Below are positions 1 through 7,827 of a stretch of DNA of 54,698 bases, piece after piece. Location of the stretch: assembly GCA_030681475.1 (NCBI GenBank), contig JAUXWT010000036.1:1-54698 (forward strand). Direction: 5' to 3'. A program made the translations under genes and the position numbers. The notes below the pieces were generated by a model, which was not told the DNA's origin, made no database searches, and saw only the letters and a program-made list of their open reading frames with translations. Positions within the stretch are counted from its first letter, which is position 1. The number at the start of each line of letters is the position of its first letter. This DNA comes from Bacteroidales bacterium. GTDB lineage: Bacteria; Bacteroidota; Bacteroidia; Bacteroidales; FEN-979.

Positions 1-57
1 CTGTTTTTTGTCTTTGCAATGATCACAAGCATTGCTATTTTTGCAAACCAGAAATAG
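1..57 (+). CDS. C-terminal end of a membrane protein (partial)
   Basis: The window opens inside a reading frame whose last 18 residues are LFFVFAMITSIAIFANQK before a TAG stop. The hydrophobic run looks like the end of a final transmembrane helix with a short polar tail. The next gene starts 23 bases later on the same strand with no recognisable promoter between, so this is probably the upstream member of the BtrH/ACP/ligase operon. A transporter permease or membrane-bound acyltransferase would fit such a neighbourhood, but too little is present to name it. Confidence 0.5.
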   Translation: MFFVFAMITSIAIFANQK

Positions 58-80
58 TTGAGGATATCTAACTTCATCCC

Positions 81-587
81 ATGAAAGAAAAAGATAGTTT
101 TGTCGATTATCCCGAACAGCAGATGATCCTGTATGTTGAAAAGGAGGATGGAGAGTTCGGGCCCATGCAGACAGGTTCATTCATCTCTGCCAACTACATG
201 GACGATTACAACTTTAAAAGAAAGAACCTTGAGATAGAACTCAGGGAGCAATTAACAGATGGGAAGATCAGTATCGTGAAATATTATATGGTGTTTGTTG
301 ATCTCTCCTTTTCTGAACTGGCAGCCAGGGCAGGGATCAGGAAATCGAGGGTTAAAAAGCATCTCGATCCAAAACATTTCGGAAGCGCCACTGTTGATGA
401 ACTTCAAAAGTATGCCTCTGTATTTAATGTACCTGCTGCCAACCTGTTACAGGTGATCCTGGTCAATGATAACGGTACATTTGAACCCAATCTTATCCTC
501 GAAAAGAAACCCGGGAAAATTTCAGTCGATCAGGCTCAAACCGGCAATCCATACCTCGTACTGACTAAAATTGAAGAAAAACGCTAA
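81..587 (+). CDS. Small protein with an XRE-like helix-turn-helix, first full gene of the acyl-transfer operon
   Basis: This 168-residue protein is charged and soluble, with no signal peptide. Residues about 75-125 look like a helix-turn-helix of the XRE/lambda-repressor type (FSELAARAGIRKSRVKKHLD followed by a helix, then VPAANLLQVI). The flanking N- and C-terminal segments are not recognised. Its TAA stop is followed immediately by the ATG of the BtrH-like gene, so the two are almost certainly co-translated, which suggests a local regulator or a scaffolding partner of the pathway. DNA binding is inferred from the helix pattern only; the fold could have been re-used for protein contacts. Confidence 0.6.
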   Translation: MKEKDSFVDYPEQQMILYVEKEDGEFGPMQTGSFISANYMDDYNFKRKNLEIELREQLTDGKISIVKYYMVFVDLSFSELAARAGIRKSRVKKHLDPKHFGSATVDELQKYASVFNVPAANLLQVILVNDNGTFEPNLILEKKPGKISVDQAQTGNPYLVLTKIEEKR

Positions 588-1595
588 ATGATCATACAGA
601 ATTTCAATCATAAAATGGCTGCCCACTGCGAATCGGGGACGATCACCTCCCTATTGAACCATGGCGGGCTTAACATAACCGAACCTATGGTGTTCGGTAT
701 TGCAAGCGGAATTTTTTTCGGCTATTTTCACAAGATGAAATCCTTCGCGTTCCCCACTTTCATTGTAAGGAACAAGCCGGGAAAAATGCGCAGCAACATT
801 GAAAAAAGGCTTGGCGTTAAGTTTAAATCCTACGATTTTAAAGATACCGTTAAAGGTCAGCAAAGCCTGGACCAGTTGCTGCAACAAAACACTCCGACCG
901 CCGCACAGGTGGATTTCTTTTATATGGATTATGTCCCTTCGTGGGAACGGGTTCACATCAATGTTCATTTCCTGGTGGTAATTGGGAAGAAAGACGATAT
1001 ATACACCATCAGCGATGCTTACTTTCCCAAAATGGTGGAACTTGCTGCATCCTCTCTGGAAAAAGGCCGGTTCGCAGGCGGAAATATGTCGCCAAAAGGA
1101 TTTATCTTTCATCTTGACAAGCTCCCTCCAAGTATTGACTACAACAAAGCCATCATCAAGGGGATCAACAAGGCATGTTTTTCGATGTTGAAAATCCCCA
1201 TTCCCTTTATCGGAATTAAAGGAATGCGAATGTTCGCCAGAAAGGTGACAGAGTGGCCAAAGTTTGCACGGGATACTGAACACCTGTCGCATGAGATCAT
1301 GAAGATAAACATCCTGCTTGAAGATCAGGGTACGGGAGGTGCGGGATTTCGTTTCATGTACGCGACTTTCCTTCAACAGGCGGCTGAAATGATCAATAAA
1401 CCTGAGTTGAAAGAATTATCTGGAGAGTTGATGAAGATCGGGGATGGATGGAGGGAGATTTCCCTCTTCTCTGCCCGTATAGGCAAAAACAGGGATCTAG
1501 GTCCGGAAAAACTAAGACAATTGAGTGAAATGATCAGAGACAGAGCTGATGTTGAAGAACGATTTTTCAAATCCCTGTCACGTGCAGTTAAATAA
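588..1595 (+). CDS. BtrH-like N-terminal domain protein (candidate acyltransferase acting on the adjacent ACP)
   Basis: The 335-residue protein begins with the pattern of the BtrH N-terminal family: an HCESGT block at residues 13-18 (Cys14 the likely nucleophile), then ITEPMVFGIASGIFFGY. The C-terminal helical half resembles the domain of unknown function usually fused to it (DUF4872). In butirosin biosynthesis BtrH moves an acyl side chain from the carrier protein BtrI to the aminoglycoside. Here an acyl carrier protein follows 21 bases downstream and a ligase after that, so transfer of an ACP-bound acyl or aryl group to an amine or hydroxyl is the natural inference. The acceptor is unknown. 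The start abuts the stop of the preceding gene. Confidence 0.72.
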   Translation: MIIQNFNHKMAAHCESGTITSLLNHGGLNITEPMVFGIASGIFFGYFHKMKSFAFPTFIVRNKPGKMRSNIEKRLGVKFKSYDFKDTVKGQQSLDQLLQQNTPTAAQVDFFYMDYVPSWERVHINVHFLVVIGKKDDIYTISDAYFPKMVELAASSLEKGRFAGGNMSPKGFIFHLDKLPPSIDYNKAIIKGINKACFSMLKIPIPFIGIKGMRMFARKVTEWPKFARDTEHLSHEIMKINILLEDQGTGGAGFRFMYATFLQQAAEMINKPELKELSGELMKIGDGWREISLFSARIGKNRDLGPEKLRQLSEMIRDRADVEERFFKSLSRAVK

Positions 1596-1616
1596 CCTAA
1601 TACTAAAACTTTATAG

Positions 1617-1901
1617 ATGCCAATCCCAATAGAAAATTTAAAACTTGACATAAAAAAACTGATAATGAGCACTTTGTCAATCGATGATATCAACCCTGAC
1701 GATGTGGACGACGAAAAACCTCTCTTCGGAGGAGACAATGCCCTCACCCTTGATTCGGTTGATGCCATCGAGATCATCATGGCCATCCAGCGAACTTACG
1801 GGATACGGATCGCCGATCAAAACCTGGCGCGTGAAGTGGTCAGATCAGTGAACAGTATTGCACAATTTATCACAGAGCATCCTGCTGATGCAAAAGTTTG
1901 A
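1617..1901 (+). CDS. Acyl carrier protein
   Basis: A 94-residue acidic protein with the carrier-protein fold. The phosphopantetheine attachment motif is TLDSVDAIEI, with Ser47 as the modified residue; the usual DSL has become DSV, common in specialised carriers. Helix 3 and the recognition helix (AIEIIMAIQRTYGI) are in place. It lies between a BtrH-like transferase and a PaaK-like ligase, so it is more likely dedicated to that pathway than the general fatty acid AcpP, which normally sits with fabF. The loading substrate cannot be read from the sequence. Confidence 0.88.
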   Translation: MPIPIENLKLDIKKLIMSTLSIDDINPDDVDDEKPLFGGDNALTLDSVDAIEIIMAIQRTYGIRIADQNLAREVVRSVNSIAQFITEHPADAKV

Positions 1902-1911
1902 CCTTTAAGAA

Positions 1912-3234
1912 ATGAAGAACGGATTTTTCCCCGAGATCGAAAAGGCGTCATTATCTGAAATTGCTGATTATCAAAACATAAGGCTTCAGGAAGTTCTTAA
2001 ATACCTCAACGCGTATTCGCCATTTTACCGTGATCGGTTTAAACACCAACATCTTGACCTGAATAAGATCAGGACAGTTGCTGACCTGGTGCATATTCAG
2101 GTCACCACCAAGGAAGATTTGCAGCAGCGGAATGATGATTTTCTTTGTGTTCCGAAGTCAAAGATCATTGACTACATCACCACCTCCGGCACTTCGGGCG
2201 ATCCGGTGGGTTTTGCCATGACTGATAAAGACCTTGACCGTCTTGCGTACAACGAAGCAATTTCTTTTACATGTGCGGGAGGAAGCGCCTCCGATACCTA
2301 TCAACTCATGACAACCATCGACCGCCGTTTTATGGCCGGCCTCGCCTACTTTCTGGGGGTCAGGATGCTGGGAGCCGGCGTGGTGCGGGTAGGAAACGGA
2401 ATACCTGAACTGCAATGGGACACAATCAGGCGGATCAACCCCAATGCCATTATTGCCGTTCCTTCATTCATCCTGAAGATTATCGAATACGCGGAACAAC
2501 ATGGGATTGACTACAAGGCAAGTAGTATCAAAAGCGCCATTTGCATCGGTGAACCCTTACGAAAAAGTGATCTGTCGTATAACACCCTAGGGATGAAAAT
2601 CCTGGAGAAATGGCCGCTGAAACTGTTTTCGACCTATGCATCCACTGAAATGGCGACATCTTTCACAGAATGTCGCCAGGGCGCCGGAGGGCACCATCAC
2701 CCTGAACTGATCATCGTTGAATTTTTAGATGACAACAACATGCCGGTAAAAGCTGGTGAAGCCGGCGAAATTACCGTCACAACCCTTGGCGTTGAAGGCA
2801 TGCCGTTGCTTCGGTTTAAAACAGGCGACGTGTGTCACCATGATGACACCCCTTGTGCCTGCGGGCGAAACACGATGAGGCTTGGTCCGGTCGTTGGCCG
2901 TAAGAACCAGATGATCAAATACAAGGGAACAACCCTCTTCCCCCCTGCCCTTTACGATATTCTCGATAACATCAGTTACGTGTTAAATTATGTTGTTGAA
3001 GTAAATACCAATCAGATCTGTACAGATGAGATACTGATACACCTTAGTGGAAATGGTATCGGCGAGGAGAATGAAAATGAGATCAAAGACCATTTTCGTG
3101 CCAAATTGCGGGTTGCCCCATTGATCGCATTCGCATCAGACAGCGACATCCAAAAGATGCAGTTCCCGGAAACCAGCAGAAAACCAATAAAATTTATTGA
3201 TAACAGGAATAAAAACGGAAATTTTTCAGGATAG
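1912..3234 (+). CDS. PaaK-like adenylate-forming ligase (phenylacetate-CoA ligase family)
   Basis: A 440-residue adenylate-forming enzyme of the phenylacetate-CoA ligase type. The phosphate-binding loop TTSGTSGDP is at residues 90-98, the YASTEMATSFTEC segment corresponds to the family's A5-like YGxTE block, and the C-terminal region LRFKTGDVC...GRKNQMIKYKGTTLFPPALYDIL carries the hinge and the PaaK C-terminal cap. It starts 10 bases after the ACP gene. With the ACP and the BtrH-like transferase, the likely role is to activate a carboxylic acid as acyl-AMP and load it on the carrier. Substrate is unknown; aromatic acids are typical of the family. Confidence 0.8.
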   Translation: MKNGFFPEIEKASLSEIADYQNIRLQEVLKYLNAYSPFYRDRFKHQHLDLNKIRTVADLVHIQVTTKEDLQQRNDDFLCVPKSKIIDYITTSGTSGDPVGFAMTDKDLDRLAYNEAISFTCAGGSASDTYQLMTTIDRRFMAGLAYFLGVRMLGAGVVRVGNGIPELQWDTIRRINPNAIIAVPSFILKIIEYAEQHGIDYKASSIKSAICIGEPLRKSDLSYNTLGMKILEKWPLKLFSTYASTEMATSFTECRQGAGGHHHPELIIVEFLDDNNMPVKAGEAGEITVTTLGVEGMPLLRFKTGDVCHHDDTPCACGRNTMRLGPVVGRKNQMIKYKGTTLFPPALYDILDNISYVLNYVVEVNTNQICTDEILIHLSGNGIGEENENEIKDHFRAKLRVAPLIAFASDSDIQKMQFPETSRKPIKFIDNRNKNGNFSG

Positions 3235-3235
3235 T

Positions 3236-3266
3236 TTTGGTGTTTTTAAAATATGTTTTAATTTTG
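3236..3266 (+). promoter_or_regulatory. Bacteroidota-type promoter for the 3329 gene
   Basis: TTTG at 3236-3239 and TAATTTTG at 3259-3266 are separated by 19 bases, matching the Bacteroidota -33/-7 pattern TTTG-N19-TAnnTTTG. The -33 element begins two bases after the stop codon of the ligase gene. The expected start of transcription is near 3272, leaving a leader of about 57 bases that contains the imperfect direct repeat ACCATTTAAAA twice. Confidence 0.7.
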
Positions 3267-3328
3267 TCTAAATAAATTCTAAACATAGAATCAGAAACCA
3301 TTTAAAAACCATTTAAAACCAATTAAAA

Positions 3329-3940
3329 ATGAAAAAGTTAAGTCTGTTTTTACTAATGTTCACCTTTTTGTTCTCCGCCGGAAACCTGACTGCCCAGAAG
3401 CTGAAATCAGGCAATTTAAAGATGTTGAAAGGACAGTCCGTCCTGAATGTCCAGTATGATTATTCCCATATGAAGGTCGGTAAGAAAAGCGCCGATGATT
3501 ATGTTACGGAAGGTATTGCAGAACGCAACAAGAAAAAAGCAGGCAGCGGTGATGAGTGGGCGGTAAAATGGAAATCAGACCGTTCTGCCCGTTTCCAGCC
3601 AACATTTGAGAAGAATTTTAATGATAAGACATCCAAGGCTGGCACTACCATCAAAGAAGGCGCGGATGATGCCAAATACACCATGATTATCAAAGTAACA
3701 TTTTTTGAACCCGGTTTTCAGAGCGGTGTGGGCATTAGCAAGCCGGCTTCGCTGAACATGATCATTGATGTGGTTGAAACCGCAGCTCCCGATAAAGTAT
3801 TGGCCACCGTGCAGTACGATAAAATTCCAAGCAAGAACATGATGGGCTATGACTTTGATACCGGATCACGCGTGCAAAGCTGTTTCGATCGTGCCGGCGA
3901 TGATTACGGGAAATTCTTTTACAAAAACGGACTGAAATAG
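3329..3940 (+). CDS. Secreted hypothetical protein
   Basis: A 203-residue protein with a clear signal peptide (MKKLSLFLLMFTFLFSAGNLTAQ, cleavage near residue 22). The mature part is rich in Lys and Asp and alternates short beta strands (YTMIIKVTFFEPG, LNMIIDVVETAAPDKVLATVQY), which suggests a small beta-sandwich in the periplasm or at the cell surface. No lipobox, sorting domain or catalytic motif is seen. It has its own promoter upstream and stands alone between the ligase operon and a convergent T9SS cargo gene. I do not recognise the family. Confidence 0.75.
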   Translation: MKKLSLFLLMFTFLFSAGNLTAQKLKSGNLKMLKGQSVLNVQYDYSHMKVGKKSADDYVTEGIAERNKKKAGSGDEWAVKWKSDRSARFQPTFEKNFNDKTSKAGTTIKEGADDAKYTMIIKVTFFEPGFQSGVGISKPASLNMIIDVVETAAPDKVLATVQYDKIPSKNMMGYDFDTGSRVQSCFDRAGDDYGKFFYKNGLK

Positions 3941-4149
3941 TCAACCCGTCTGAATTGAACCTGACTTAATGAATTCCAGATGTATTATGGATCAAGCAGA
4001 TAAGTTGTGGGGAAGGTGAGTAGGTTTCTATTAAGAAAATAAAAGTCATCGGTTTGTTAAATGAATTGCCCCGCCTTCAGGTTGTGGGTCACAATGCACA
4101 TAATATCAGATATTTAGACCAAGACTTTTTCGCTTGATCCGTACCTTGC

Positions 4150-5211
4150 TTATTCAATTATAAGTTTTCCGGTTGCTACGTTTTTTCCTTGATCTGTTAA
4201 CTGGTAAAGGTAAATTCCCTTGATAAGATTATTGCAGTCAACAGAAATTTCATTGGTTTGAATGTCCCGGATTGCTTTTATCGTTCTGCCAAAAGTGTCT
4301 GTTATTCGTAATTCTGCATGATTTAGTTTGCCGTTATTTACCCGAACTATTGCAATCTGGTGAGCTGGATTAGGATAAATTTGAACATCAAAATTTCCGG
4401 GCTGATTATTTTTAATGCCTGAAGTTAGGTTTGAAAATTTGTAAATGGTTCCATCTGCCGGGGTTCCGCCTAAAAACACCAATGTGTCTGATAAAACAGG
4501 ATTAACCGGGTTCCCTGACAACAAATAAGGATTAATTAAATTATAATCCGATAAACCAATAATTGCCCCGGTTTCTTGCCCATAGTTTATCAATGGATTT
4601 GTTATCATATTTGGACCAAAATGTATTTCAATATCATTTGATCCTTCATAAAGCCATAATTGAAAATTAATATAATCATGTAGCGTTCCCAATAATTCAC
4701 CCTCATCATAAAAGCCGGCATTATTCCACTCCACTTTTAAAATTCTATTCCCGGAAGCGCCTTCTAACTTGTAACTAATTGGTGATTGAGAAATGCCAGA
4801 AATATTTCCCCTGTCAATTAAATCTGTTTCAAATGGTAAAACAAGGTAATCAGCTTCGAAATTTGTATCAATTACACTTGACACCAATCCACCATAACCA
4901 ATCCCAAGATAAACAGTATCAAGCACAAGGTCATATAGTTTAAAGTTAAATCCAACAGGAATGGAATCTTCAGGATCGTCCCAAAGTTGATTATTGTTTA
5001 TGGAAATTGCATTGGAAAGGTTTGAATAGGTTCCTGTGGTTGTTGAAAAGGAATAATCACCAGATGATGCTACCTTATGAAATGAAATACCGTGGTTAAC
5101 TATATTTTTAAAGTTCCTTTTATCCACTTTTTTGAGGACACTTTGCCCTAAAACATTTGTCATTGCTGTTAATGCAACGAATACAATTAAGATTGTTTTC
5201 AAAGTCTTCAT
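4150..5211 (-). CDS. Secreted protein with C-terminal T9SS (type A) sorting domain
   Basis: The 353-residue product has a signal peptide (MKTLKTILIVFVALTAMTNVLGQ), a beta-rich central region of unknown function, and a final domain of about 80 residues starting near VQIYPNPAHQIAIVRV, with a conserved GIYLYQLTDQGKN block and the ending ATGKLIIE. That is the classical type A sorting domain recognised by the type IX secretion system, which exports and usually anchors the protein on the cell surface. The central region has sequences such as VEWNNAGFYDEGELLGTLHD seen in surface adhesin-like or calcium-binding-like beta domains, but I cannot assign a function. It is convergent with the 3329 gene. 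Confidence 0.85.
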   Translation of the reverse strand: MKTLKTILIVFVALTAMTNVLGQSVLKKVDKRNFKNIVNHGISFHKVASSGDYSFSTTTGTYSNLSNAISINNNQLWDDPEDSIPVGFNFKLYDLVLDTVYLGIGYGGLVSSVIDTNFEADYLVLPFETDLIDRGNISGISQSPISYKLEGASGNRILKVEWNNAGFYDEGELLGTLHDYINFQLWLYEGSNDIEIHFGPNMITNPLINYGQETGAIIGLSDYNLINPYLLSGNPVNPVLSDTLVFLGGTPADGTIYKFSNLTSGIKNNQPGNFDVQIYPNPAHQIAIVRVNNGKLNHAELRITDTFGRTIKAIRDIQTNEISVDCNNLIKGIYLYQLTDQGKNVATGKLIIE

Positions 5212-5402
5212 TTTTAGTTATTTAGTTTTTATTTAGAGAGCTGGTAGTAAATTTCGACCCTTTTTTTAATTGGTTCATGAACCTAAAATGATTAAAATTG
5301 GTTTTTCCGATAAATTTTATAGATACTAAACGCTAAATGGTTGCTATTATTGCTATACGCGCAATATATTGCCGAAAATTGAAGGGTACCTAAATATTAC
5401 TT

Positions 5403-7040
5403 TTATTTTGTAAAAATCTCTTCCCCGCCAATGAATGTCTGCAACACCAGAACTTCCGGCACTTTCCCGATCGGAATATGCATAATATCCTGATCAAGCA
5501 CAACAAAATCAGCATCTTTCCCTGCTTCCAGGCTGCCTTTAGACTGTTCCATAAAATCGGCTTTGACCGCCCAGATCGTGATGGAACGGAGGGCATCTTC
5601 GCGTGACAGGGCATTATTCATCATGTAGCCTCCTTCAGGGAAACCATTAACATCCTGCCTTGCAACGGCTGCATAAAAGGTCAGCAACGGAGAAATGTTC
5701 TCAATCGGGAAATCCGTTCCGTTGGCAATCCAGCCGTTTTGTTTCATCAGGTCTTTATAGGCATAGGCCCCATGAATCCGAACCGGGCCGAGCCTCTCGC
5801 CGGCCCATTTCATATCCGATGTGGCATGGGTGGCCTGAACAGACGGGATGACCGAATAATCTCCAAAAAAGTGAATATCTTCCGGATCAACGACCTGGGC
5901 ATGTTCGATCCTCCAGCGCAGGTCATTTTTCCCTTTCAGGAATGTGCCATAAATATCAAGGATCAGTTTATTCGCCGAATCGCCGATACAGTGCGTGTTA
6001 ACCTGGAAACCATGATCATACGCCATTTTACATAATTCCCTTATCGAATCAGGTGGTATTACGATGATCCCCGTACCGGAAGGTGCATCTGAATAGGGCT
6101 GCTTTAATTTCGCAGTTCTGCTGCCCAGGCTCCCATCCGAGTAAATTTTGATGGACCGGACCGTCAGCCGGTCTGTTTGATACGGCCCCTTTGTTACAAA
6201 TTTAATTAAATTCTCTGCATTTGGCGTAAGCATGGCATATACATTCATATTCAATGCGCCTGCTTTTTGCAGCGAATCAATGACCCTCACCTGCTGATAG
6301 TCAAGGCCGGCATCACTAACCATGGTAAGTCCAACTGTAAAGCATTGTTTTTCAGCTATTTTCAATAAGTCTATCAACTCGCTGCCGCTGGGTGCGGGAA
6401 CAGTTTCCCGCATCCGGTCAGCGGCAGTTTCACTCAAAATACCGGTCAGCCTGCCATTTTTGCTTTCGACCTCGATGCTGTTGAAATCATTGGTCAGTCC
6501 GATCCCTGCCCTTTTCAGCGCCTCCTGGTTTGTTAGTACAACATGGCCGTCGACCCTTATCAGCATCACTGGAATGTCGGGAAATAAGAGATTTAACCGG
6601 TGGTTGTCAGGGAAGTTCTTCTCCGGCCATAAATTCTGGTCCCATCCCCTGCCTACCAGCCATCCGGAAGATTGAGGTTCTGCCTTCTTCAACCGTTCCA
6701 ATATTTCATCAAATGACTGACAACCAAACAGATCGACATATTGCAAACCAAGGGCGTAACCCACAAAATGACAATGGGCATCTACAAAACCCGGATAAAT
6801 AAATTTTCCTTTCATGTCCACTACGCGTGTAGCCTGGTATCGCGCTGATATTGATTCACTTGTGCCGACTGCCATTATTTTGCCATGATGAACCGCCATG
6901 GACCCGACCTTTGAATTGTTGGCATCGACCGTATAAATAGTTCCATCTGTGACAATTAAGTCAATTTTTTCTTTCATGTGCATGCTTCCGGCAGATAGCC
7001 ATATGGTGATTAATGATAAAAATAGAATGTTACAACTCAT
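5403..7040 (-). CDS. YtcJ-type metal-dependent amidohydrolase, exported
   Basis: A 545-residue amidohydrolase of the YtcJ/AepA type. After a hydrophobic N-terminus (probable signal peptide, residues 1-20) the order is: the small beta domain (IDLIVTDGTIYTVD), the metal motif in PGFVDAHCHF near residue 88, TMVSDAGLDYQQ, VNTHCIGDSAN, IEHAQVVDPED and the distal NGTDFPIENISPL. Families of this kind hydrolyse N-acyl or formamide bonds; the substrate of this one is unknown. The gene is alone on the minus strand and diverges from the DUF6580-like gene. A TATTTTTG-like -7 box on the minus strand at 7070-7077 may serve it. Confidence 0.85.
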   Translation of the reverse strand: MSCNILFLSLITIWLSAGSMHMKEKIDLIVTDGTIYTVDANNSKVGSMAVHHGKIMAVGTSESISARYQATRVVDMKGKFIYPGFVDAHCHFVGYALGLQYVDLFGCQSFDEILERLKKAEPQSSGWLVGRGWDQNLWPEKNFPDNHRLNLLFPDIPVMLIRVDGHVVLTNQEALKRAGIGLTNDFNSIEVESKNGRLTGILSETAADRMRETVPAPSGSELIDLLKIAEKQCFTVGLTMVSDAGLDYQQVRVIDSLQKAGALNMNVYAMLTPNAENLIKFVTKGPYQTDRLTVRSIKIYSDGSLGSRTAKLKQPYSDAPSGTGIIVIPPDSIRELCKMAYDHGFQVNTHCIGDSANKLILDIYGTFLKGKNDLRWRIEHAQVVDPEDIHFFGDYSVIPSVQATHATSDMKWAGERLGPVRIHGAYAYKDLMKQNGWIANGTDFPIENISPLLTFYAAVARQDVNGFPEGGYMMNNALSREDALRSITIWAVKADFMEQSKGSLEAGKDADFVVLDQDIMHIPIGKVPEVLVLQTFIGGEEIFTK

Positions 7041-7097
7041 TTTTATATATTGGCTTGATGAATGTTTACCAAAAATAGAAACTATTTTTCAAAAGAC

Positions 7098-7129
7098 TTG
7101 ACTTTTATTAAAATGATTTACTATTTTTG
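7098..7129 (+). promoter_or_regulatory. Promoter of the DUF6580-like gene; decides its start codon
   Basis: TTG at 7098-7100 and TATTTTTG at 7122-7129 are 21 bases apart, within the range of Bacteroidota promoters. Transcription would begin near 7135. An upstream in-frame ATG would add 30 residues but lies before this promoter, so the ATG at 7152 is the better start. Confidence 0.65.
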
Positions 7130-7151
7130 TAAGATTCTAAACATAATATTA

Positions 7152-7712
7152 ATGAAATATAAATCTATCAACCCTAGATTTATCGTTGTAATTTCAGTTA
7201 TTCTTGTTGCAGCCTTATTGAGGTTGCTGCCGCATTGGCCAAACTTTACGCCGATTGCAGCCATGGCGCTATTTGCCGGTACCTATTTCGACAGAAAGCA
7301 ATTTGCTTTCGCCATTCCGATCGCCGCGATGTTCATAAGCGATCTCGTTATTGGTCTGCATGCCAATATGCCTGCTGTCTATCTGAGTTTTGCCATCACG
7401 GTTGTTATTGGTATCGTGATCCGTAAAAAAGTTAACGTGGGATCCGTAATACTGGCGTCTGTTTCATCATCGGTAATCTTTTTTGTAATTACCAACTTTT
7501 TCTCCTGGGTCGCCAGTCCCTTTTATCCGCAAACAGCGACAGGACTTGCAGAATGTTATATTGCAGGCCTGATGTTCTTTCGCGATACCTCCAACGGATT
7601 GTCGTTCTTCATGAATGACCTTCTTGGGACCACCTTTTTCAGTGCGGTATTCTATGGAGCCTTCTATCTGGTTCAGATGAGGTTCCCGGTTCTGGACAGA
7701 TCCAGGTTCTGA
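7152..7712 (+). CDS. DUF6580-like integral membrane protein
   Basis: The 186-residue protein has about five hydrophobic helices and the signature PHWPNFTPIAAMALFAGTYF near residues 22-42, followed by IPIAAMFISDLVIGLH and FFMNDLLGTTFFSAVFYGAFYL. This pattern is typical of the small membrane family DUF6580, whose arrangement recalls substrate-binding (S component-like) transporter subunits of the ECF type; transport of a vitamin or metal cofactor is therefore a reasonable guess, not shown. The start at 7152 is chosen because the promoter box ends at 7129. A strong terminator hairpin follows. Confidence 0.75.
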   Translation: MKYKSINPRFIVVISVILVAALLRLLPHWPNFTPIAAMALFAGTYFDRKQFAFAIPIAAMFISDLVIGLHANMPAVYLSFAITVVIGIVIRKKVNVGSVILASVSSSVIFFVITNFFSWVASPFYPQTATGLAECYIAGLMFFRDTSNGLSFFMNDLLGTTFFSAVFYGAFYLVQMRFPVLDRSRF

Positions 7713-7772
7713 TTGAAAACAGTTCCCTGATCCGGGATGAGAGAAATTTCTGAGAAACACATGAATCGTATT

Positions 7773-7811
7773 GCACCATTGAAGAATTATTCAATGGTGC
7801 TTTATTTTATT
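7773..7811 (+). terminator. Rho-independent terminator between the DUF6580-like gene and mutL
   Basis: GCACCATTGAA at 7773-7783 pairs perfectly with TTCAATGGTGC at 7790-7800 around a six-base loop, followed by TTTATTTTATT. It should end the upstream transcript; mutL then needs its own promoter. Confidence 0.8.
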
Positions 7812-7814
7812 GGG

Positions 7815-7822
7815 TATTTTTG
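7815..7822 (+). promoter_or_regulatory. Candidate -7 box of mutL
   Basis: TATTTTTG matches TAnnTTTG and ends six bases before the mutL ATG at 7828, directly after the upstream terminator. If used, transcription would start at or next to the start codon, giving an almost leaderless mRNA. No good -33 element is seen, so confidence is limited. Confidence 0.4.
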
Positions 7823-7827
7823 CTGAA

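Noticed and set aside
651-1376. 241-codon open frame on the minus strand, opposite the BtrH-like gene
   Set aside because: It lies wholly antisense to a gene with clear family motifs, has Cys/His/Phe-rich low-plausibility composition and no promoter; a shadow frame.
7062-7151. N-terminal extension of the DUF6580-like protein
   Set aside because: The added residues lie upstream of a good promoter box and are not typical of the family.
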